A stretch of DNA of 64,000 nt from Hydractinia symbiolongicarpus (Eukaryota > Cnidaria > Hydrozoa > Anthoathecata > Hydractiniidae), in assembly GCF_029227915.1 (NCBI RefSeq), contig NC_079877.1, positions 8,494,001 through 8,558,000 of the forward strand, given 5' to 3'. Shown one piece after another: positions 56,927-64,000 of this stretch. How positions within the stretch are numbered: position 1 is the stretch's first letter; the number at the start of each line of letters is the position of its first letter. The position numbers and the translations under genes are program-made. The notes under the pieces are model-generated. The model was not told the DNA's origin and made no database searches. It saw nothing but the letters and a program-made list of their open reading frames with translations.

Positions 56927-58228
56927 CATAAGAGGATTTATGATGCTCCTAAGATTACCTGGTATTAATAATAATAATAATAATACTAAACCGCGCTGCA
57001 TATGTCTAGAGCATTTCTTGCTGTTTAATTTCGCATTGACAGTATACACAGTTTCAGCTTTTAACATGATCGACCGTGTGGCATTCGGGCATTGACGCCA
57101 TCGCGAACATATTATTTAAATATGAACTCGTCCTCGGTAGTATAGTGGTAAGTATCCCCGCCTGTCACGCGGGAGACCGGGGTTCGATTCCCCGCCGGGG
57201 AGGTTCTTTTTATCTTGTCAATGTTTCGTTTCACGTCAGTAGCGTTTGCGGGACTGTCCTGGAATACAGATTTACGCCCGGTTAGCTCAGTCGGTAGAGC
57301 ATCAGACTTTTAATCTGAGGGTCGCGGGTTCGAGTCCCTCATCGGGCGTAACAATTATTTGGTACGATGGTGAACTAACTTTCACCACAATGTCTTGTCG
57401 AAAGAGGATGAATAACGTAACATTTGCGGAGTGGCAAAGGCGAAGCAAACTTGATGGGGAACTAGCTCAGATGGTAGAGCGCTCGCTTAGCATGCGAGAG
57501 GTACCGGGATCGATGCCCGGGTTCTCCAATGCCTTTTCCATAGGCGTAAAATAAATGAAATTTGCGCAGAGCAATTTGCAGCAGCGTTCGTGTCATGTCG
57601 GGATGGCCGAGCGGTCTAAGGCGCCAGACTCAAGACAAAATGTTCTTCCACTCATCGCGTGGAGAATTCTGGTCCTCGAATGAGGGCGTGGGTTCGAATC
57701 CCACTTCCGACAACTTTTCCCTGCCACACAAAATTTTAGGCCTAAAATGCAAGTCCACCGAGCCGGATTTGAACCAGCGACCTAAGGATGCCTGAGTGGT
57801 ATAAGTTCGTCTACAGTCCTCCGCTCTACCAACTGAGCTATCGGTGGATGTAGCATCGTACAGTTCTTGTGCAGGACTATGCTGGTCATGTCACGTTTGT
57901 AGTAAGACGTGGTTTTTAAAATGATGCGATAGCTCGCACGTAGCAGAGGGTGGTTTCGATCCACCGACCTCTGGGTTATGGGCCCAGCACGCTTCCTCTG
58001 CGCCACTCTGCTGAAGGTAGGTAAGCTGAAATGTGTCTGATGTAAGGTGTAGTTTAGTATTGCGAACAGCACTCGAACTATGACCTTTTTACCATTTCCA
58101 GGGGGATTAGCTCACATGGTAGAGCGCTCGCTTTGCATGCGAGAGGTACCGGGATCGATGCCCGGATCCTCCAAGACGATGTTTTTAATTTATTTATTTT
58201 TATACTAATTTCAGTAGTTGCCAATGGT
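56927..58228. repeat. tDNA unit 42
   Basis: Asp 57131-57202, Lys 57276-57348, Ala-AGC 57456-57528, Leu 57597-57712, Tyr 57754-57847 (-), Met-i 57941-58012 (-), Ala-TGC 58101-58173. Shares two rare spacer changes with unit 26 and 'gtttgcggg' with units 1 and 16. Confidence 0.97.
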
Positions 58229-59530
58229 CATAAGAGGATTTATGATGCTCCTAAGATTACCTGGTATTAATAATAATAATAATAATACTAAACCGCGCTG
58301 CATATGTCTAGAGCATTTCTTGCTGTTTAATTTCGCATTGACAGTATACACAGTTTCAGCTTTTAACATGATCGACCGTGTGGCATTCGGGCATTGACGC
58401 CATCGCGAACATTTTATTTAAATATGAACTCGTCCTCGGTAGTATAGTGGTAAGTATCCCCGCCTGTCACGCGGGAGACCGGGGTTCGATTCCCCGCCGG
58501 GGAGGTTCTTTTTATCTTGTCAATGTTTCGTTTCACGTCAGTAGCGTTCGCGGGACTGTCCGGGAATACAGATTTACGCCCGGTTAGCTCAGTCGGTAGA
58601 GCATCAGACTTTTAATCTGAGGGTCGCGGGTTCGAGTCCCTCATCGGGCGTAACAATTATTTGGTACGATGGTGAACTAACTTTCACCACAATGTCTTGT
58701 CGAAAGAGGATGAATAACGTAACATTTGCGGAGTGGCAAAGGCGAAGCAAACTTGATGGGGAACTAGCTCAGATGGTAGAGCGCTCGCTTAGCATGCGAG
58801 AGGTACCGGGATCGATGCCCGGGTTCTCCAATGCCTTTTCCATAGGCGTAAAATAAATGAAATTTGCGCAGAGCAATTTGCAGCAGCGTTCGTGTCATGT
58901 CGGGATGGCCGAGCGGTCTAAGGCGCCAGACTCAAGACAAAATGTTCTTCCACTCATCGCGTGGAGAATTCTGGTCCTCGAATGAGGGCGTGGGTTCGAA
59001 TCCCACTTCCGAAAACTTTTCCCTGCCACACAAAATTTTAGGCCTAAAATGCAAGTCCACCGAGCCGGATTTGAACCAGCGACCTAAGGATGCCTGAGTG
59101 GTATAAGTTCGTCTACAGTCCTCCGCTCTACCAACTGAGCTATCGGTGGATGTAGCATCGTACAGTTCTTGTGCAGGACTATGCAGGTCATGTCACGTTT
59201 GTAGTATGACGTGGTTTTTAAAATGATGCGATAGCTCGCACGTAGCAGAGGGTGGTTTCGATCCACCGACCTCTGGGTTATGGGCCCAGCACGCTTCCTC
59301 TGCGCCACTCTGCTGAAGGTAGGTAAGCTGAAATGTGTCTGATGTAAGGTGTAGTTTAGTATTGCGAACAGCACTCGAACTATGACCTTTTTACCATTTC
59401 CAGGGGGATTAGCTCACATGGTAGAGCGCTCGCTTTGCATGCGAGAGGTACCGGGATCGATGCCCGGATCCTCCAAGACGATGTTTTTAATTTATTTATT
59501 TTTATACTAATTTCAGTAGTTGCCAATGGT
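58229..59530. repeat. tDNA unit 43
   Basis: Asp 58433-58504, Lys 58578-58650, Ala-AGC 58758-58830, Leu 58899-59014 (C72 to A, a mismatch with G1), Tyr 59056-59149 (-), Met-i 59243-59314 (-), Ala-TGC 59403-59475. 'aacattttatt' upstream of Asp is shared with unit 45. Confidence 0.97.
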
Positions 59531-60832
59531 CATAAGAGGATTTATGATGCTCCTAAGATTACCTGGTATTAATAATAATAATAATAATACTAAACCGCGC
59601 TGCATATGTCTAGAGCATTTCTTGCTGTTTAATTTCGCATTGACAGTATACACAGTTTCAGCTTTTAACATGATCGACCGTGTGGCATTCGGGCATTGAC
59701 GCCATCGCGAACATATTATTTAAATATGAACTCGTCCTCGGTAGTATAGTGGTAAGTATCCCCGCCTGTCACGCGGGAGACCGGGGTTCGATTCCCCGCC
59801 GGGGAGGTTCTTTTTATCTTGTCAATGTTTCGTTTCACGTCAGTAGCGTTCGCGGGACTGTCCGGGAATACAGATTTACGCCCGGTTAGCTCAGTCGGTA
59901 GAGCATCAGACTTTTAATCTGAGGGTCGCGGGTTCGAGTCCCTCATCGGGCGTAACAATTATTTGGTACGATGGTGAACTAACTTTCACCACAATGTCTT
60001 GTCGAAAGAGGATGAATAACGTAACATTTGCGGAGTGGCAAAGGCGAAGCAAACTTGATGGGGAACTTGCTCAGATGGTAGAGCGCTCGCTTAGCATGCG
60101 AGAGGTACCGGGATCGATGCCCGGGTTCTCCAATGCCTTTTCCATAGGCGTAAAATAAATGAAATTTGCGCAGAGCAATTTGCAGCAGCGTTCGTGTCAT
60201 GTCGGGATGGCCGAGCGGTCTAAGGCGCCAGACTCAAGACAAAATGTTCTTCCACTCATCGCGTGGAGAATTCTGGTCCTCGAATGAGGGCGTGGGTTCG
60301 AATCCCACTTCCGACAACTTTTCCCTGCCACACAAAATTTTAGGCCTAAAATGCAAGTCCACCGAGCCGGATTTAAACCAGCGACCTAAGGATGCCTGAG
60401 TGGTATAAGTTCGTCTACAGTCCTCCGCTCTACCAACTGAGCTATCGGTGGATGTAGCATCGTACAGTTCTTGTGCAGGACTATGCAGGTCATGTCACGT
60501 TTGTAGTATGACGTGGTTTTTAAAATGATGCGATAGCTCGCACGTAGCAGAGGGTGGTTTCGATCCACCGACCTCTGGGTTATGGGCCCAGCACGCTTCC
60601 TCTGCGCCACTCTGCTGAAGGTAGGTAAGCTGAAATGTGTCTGATGTAAGGTGTAGTTTAGTATTGCGAACAGCACTCGAACTATGACCTTTTTACCATT
60701 TCCAGGGGGATTAGCTCACATGGTAGAGCGCTCGCTTTGCATGCGAGAGGTACCGGGATCGATGCCCGGATCCTCCAAGACGATGTTTTTAATTTATTTA
60801 TTTTTATACTAATTTCAGTAGTTGCCAATGGT
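59531..60832. repeat. tDNA unit 44
   Basis: Asp 59735-59806, Lys 59880-59952, Ala-AGC 60060-60132 (A9 to T), Leu 60201-60316, Tyr 60358-60451 (-, C56 to T in the B box), Met-i 60545-60616 (-), Ala-TGC 60705-60777. Confidence 0.97.
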
Positions 60833-62134
60833 CATAAGAGGATTTATGATGCTCCTAAGATTACCTGGTATTAATAATAATAATAATAATACTAAACCGC
60901 GCTGCATATGTCTAGAGCATTTCTTGCTGTTTAATTTCGCATTGACAGTATACACAGTTTCAGCTTTTAACATGATCGACCGTGTGGCATTCGGGCATTG
61001 ACGCCATCGCGAACATTTTATTTAAATATGAACTCGTCCTCGGTAGTATAGTGGTAAGTATCCCCGCCTGTCACGCGGGAGACCGGGGTTCGATTCCCCG
61101 CCGGGGAGGTTCTTTTTATCTTGTCAATGTTTCGTTTCACGTCAGTAGCGTTCGCGGGACTGTCCGGGAATACAGATTTACGCCCGGTTAGCTCAGTCGG
61201 TAGAGCATCAGACTTTTAATCTGAGGGTCGCGGGTTCGAGTCCCTCATCGGGCGTAACAATTATTTGGTACGATGGTGAACTAACTTTCACCACAATGTC
61301 TTGTCGAAAGAGGATGAATAACGTAACATTTGCGGAGTGGCAAAGGCGAAGCAAACTTGATGGGGAACTAGCTCAGATGGTAGAGCGCTCGCTTAGCATG
61401 CGAGAGGTACCGGGATCGATGCCCGGGTTCTCCAATGCCTTTTCCATAGGCGTAAAATAAATGAAATTTGCGCAGAGCAATTTGCAGCAGCGTTCGTGTC
61501 ATGTCGGGATGGCCGAGCGGTCTAAGGCGCCAGACTCAAGACAAAATGTTCTTCCACTCATCGCGTGGAGAATTCTGGTCCTCGAATGAGGGCGTGGGTT
61601 CGAATCCCACTTCCGACAACTTTTCCCTGCCACACAAAATTTTAGGCCTAAAATGCAAGTCCACCGAGCCGGATTTGAACCAGCGACCTAAGGATGCCTG
61701 AGTGGTATAAGTTCGTCTACAGTCCTCCGCTCTACCAACTGAGCTATCGGTGGATGTAGCATCGTACAGTTCTTGTGCAGGACTATGCAGGTCATGTCAC
61801 GTTTGTAGTATGACGTGGTTTTTAAAATGATGCGATAGCTCGCACGTAGCAGAGGGTGGTTTCGATCCACCGACCTCTGGGTTATGGGCCCAGCACGCTT
61901 CCTCTGCGCCACTCTGCTGAAGGTAGGTAAGCTGAAATGTGTCTGATGTAAGGTGTAGTTTAGTATTGCGAACAGCACTCGAACTATGACCTTTTTACCA
62001 TTTCCAGGGGGATTAGCTCACATGGTAGAGCGCTCGCTTTGCATGCGAGAGGTACCGGGATCGATGCCCGGATCCTCCAAGACGATGTTTTTAATTTATT
62101 TATTTTTATACTAATTTCAGTAGTTGCCAATGGT
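60833..62134. repeat. tDNA unit 45
   Basis: Asp 61037-61108, Lys 61182-61254, Ala-AGC 61362-61434, Leu 61503-61618, Tyr 61660-61753 (-), Met-i 61847-61918 (-), Ala-TGC 62007-62079. tRNA bodies match the consensus. Confidence 0.97.
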
Positions 62135-63436
62135 CATAAGAGGATTTATGATGCTCCTAAGATTACCTGGTATTAATAATAATAATAATAATACTAAACC
62201 GCGCTGCATATGTCTAGAGCATTTCTTGCTGTTTAATTTCGCATTGACAGTATACACAGTTTCAGCTTTTAACATGATCGACCGTGTGGCATTCGGGCAT
62301 TGACGCCATCGCGAACATATTATTTAAATATGAACTCGTCCTCGGTAGTATAGTGGTAAGTATCCCCGCCTGTCACGCGGGAGACCGGGGTTCGATTCCC
62401 CGCCGGGGAGGTTCTTTTTATCTTGTCAATGTTTCGTTTCACGTCAGTAGCGTTCGCGGGACTGTCCGGGAATACAGATATACGCCCGGTTAGCTCAGTC
62501 GGTAGAGCATCAGACTTTTAATCTGAGGGTCGCGGGTTCGAGTCCCTCATCGGGCGTAACAATTATTTGGTACGATGGTGAACTAACTTTCACCACAATG
62601 TCTTGTCGAAAGAGGATGAATAACGTAACATTTGCGGAGTGGCAAAGGCGAAGCAAACTTGATGGGGAACTAGCTCAGATGGTAGAGCGCTCGCTTAGCA
62701 TGCGAGAGGTACCGGGATCGATGCCCGGGTTCTCCAATGCCTTTTCCATAGGCGTAAAATAAATGAAATTTGCGCAGAGCAATTTGCAGCAGCGTTCGTG
62801 TCATGTCGGGATGGCCGAGCGGTCTAAGGCGCCAGACTCAAGACAAAATGTTCTTCCACTCATCGCGTGGAGAATTCTGGTCCTCGAATGAGGGCGTGGG
62901 TTCGAATCCCACTTCCGATAACTTTTCCCTGCCACACAAAATTTTAGGCCTAAAATGCAAGTCCACCGAGCCGGATTTGAACCAGCGACCTAAGGATGCC
63001 TGAGTGGTATAAGTTCGTCTACAGTCCTCCGCTCTACCAACTGAGCTATCGGTGGATGTAGCATCGTACAGTGCTTGTGCAGGACTATGCAGGTCATGTC
63101 ACGTTTGTAGTATGACGTGGTTTTTAAAATGATGCGATAGCTCGCACGTAGCAGAGGGTGGTTTCGATCCACCGACCTCTGGGTTATGGGCCCAGCACGC
63201 TTCCTCTGCGCCACTCTGCTGAAGGTAGGTAAGCTGAAATGTGTCTGATGTAAGGTGTAGTTTAGTATTGCGAACAGCACTCGAACTATGACCTTTTTAC
63301 CATTTCCAGGGGGATTAGCTCACATGGTAGAGCGCTCGCTTTGCATGCGAGAGGTACCGGGATCGATGCCCGGATCCTCCAAGACGATGTTTTTAATTTA
63401 TTTATTTTTATACTAATTTCAGTAGTTGCCAATGGT
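62135..63436. repeat. tDNA unit 46
   Basis: Asp 62339-62410, Lys 62484-62556, Ala-AGC 62664-62736, Leu 62805-62920 (C72 to T, wobble with G1), Tyr 62962-63055 (-), Met-i 63149-63220 (-), Ala-TGC 63309-63381. Confidence 0.97.
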
Positions 63437-64000
63437 CATAAGAGGATTTATGATGCTCCTAAGATTACCTGGTATTAATAATAATAATAATAATACTTAA
63501 CCGCGCTGCATATGTCTAGAGCATTTCTTGCTGTTTAATTTCGCATTGACAGTATACACAGTTTCAGCTTTTAACATGATCGACCGTGTGGCATTCGGGC
63601 ATTGACGCCATCGCGAACATATTATTTAAATATGAACTCGTCCTCGGTAGTATAGTGGTAAGTATCCCCGCCTGTCACGCGGGAGACCGGGGTTCGATTC
63701 CCCGCCGGGGAGGTTCTTTTTATCTTGTCAATGTTTCGTTTCACGTCAGTAGCGTTCGCGGGACTGTCCGGGAATACAGATTTACACCCGGTTAGCTCAG
63801 TCGGTAGAGCATCAGACTTTTAATCTGAGGGTCGCGGGTTCGAGTCCCTCATCGGGCGTAACAATTATTTGGTACGATGGTGAACTAACTTTCACCACAA
63901 TGTCTTGTCGAAAGAGGATGAATAACGTAACATTTGCGGAGTGGCAAAGGCGAAGCAAACTTGATGGGGATCTAGCTCAGATGGTAGAGCGCTCGCTTAG
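63437..64000. repeat. tDNA unit 47, cut by the window end
   Basis: Asp 63641-63712, Lys 63786-63858 (G1 to A, losing the first acceptor pair), and the first 35 bases of Ala-AGC from 63966 (A6 to T). The array evidently continues past the window. Confidence 0.95.

Larger units (their letters stand above)
1..64000. repeat. Tandem tRNA-gene array, ~1,302-bp unit with seven tRNA genes
   Basis: The whole window is a head-to-tail array. I count 47 units or part units, all in one orientation and near-identical. Most are 1,302 bp; others are 1,305 or 1,308 bp through one or two extra TAA triplets. Units 18 and 23 have internal deletions, 37/38 are fused by a rearrangement, and unit 3 holds a LINE. 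Units are numbered here from the sequence 'cataagagg' at base 1. The array enters and leaves the window uninterrupted, so its true length is unknown. Tandem repeats of mixed tRNA genes are known in Xenopus laevis (a 3.18-kb unit with eight tRNA genes); the gene set and unit length here differ. Confidence 0.98.

Noticed and set aside
1-64000. CRISPR-like or satellite repeat interpretation
   Set aside because: The repeated unit is long, carries canonical tRNA genes and lacks short repeat-spacer alternation. It is a tDNA array, not CRISPR or a gene-free satellite.
1-64000. Array as an assembly artefact (false expansion)
   Set aside because: Units carry different private variants, microsatellite lengths, deletions and a LINE, so they are not one copy repeated by the assembler. 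Local errors in unit order or number cannot be excluded from sequence alone.

Overview
The window is nuclear DNA of an animal, most likely an invertebrate. It is a tandem array of about 1,302-bp units, each carrying seven tRNA genes, and both window edges fall inside the array. The evidence for an animal nuclear genome is a eukaryotic initiator tRNA-Met with an A1-U72 pair, introns one base 3' of the anticodon in tRNA-Tyr(GTA) and tRNA-Leu(CAA), T-run RNA polymerase III terminators, and tRNA-Ala genes with A at position 54 as in many invertebrates. A complete CR1/L2-like LINE of a kind familiar from cnidarians and other invertebrates fits this. I do not name a species.

Layout: I count 47 units or part units (units 1-36 and 39-46 complete, 37 and 38 truncated at a rearrangement, 47 cut by the window end). 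Gene order in a unit is Asp(GTC)+, Lys(TTT)+, Ala(AGC)+, Leu(CAA, 32-nt intron)+, Tyr(GTA, 21-nt intron)-, initiator Met(CAT)-, Ala(TGC)+. tRNA bodies fill 573 of 1,302 bp (44%). The window holds 320 full-length tRNA loci plus one truncated initiator and one Ala gene clipped at the edge. The seven genes are described once in unit 1. Each later unit entry lists the coordinates of its seven genes and the base changes I saw; Tyr and Met-i are always on the minus strand. Base changes were read by eye against the consensus and the list may be incomplete.

Unit 3 (2605-8178) is split by a 4.26-kb LINE (about 2726-6989). It has an ORF1 with a coiled coil and an SGNH-hydrolase-like domain, an intact ORF2 with endonuclease and reverse transcriptase, an AATAAA signal and an (ATCAAA)-type tail. 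It is the only protein-coding DNA in the window. The short open frames that recur in every unit are by-products of tRNA and spacer sequence.

The most informative structure lies in how the array evolves. Units 4-6 recur as units 8-10 (period 5,211 bp), and units 34/35 recur as 36/37 (period about 2,604 bp). Rare variants are shared between units about 20 kb apart. An inverted 72-bp fragment at 52.17 kb marks a template-switch-like rearrangement. Single copies carry functional-site changes: an initiator with anticodon AAT, Tyr copies with B-box changes, and a unit that lost the terminators between its convergent Leu and Tyr genes. In every unit Lys and Ala(AGC) have no T4 terminator between them, which suggests a dicistronic Pol III transcript.
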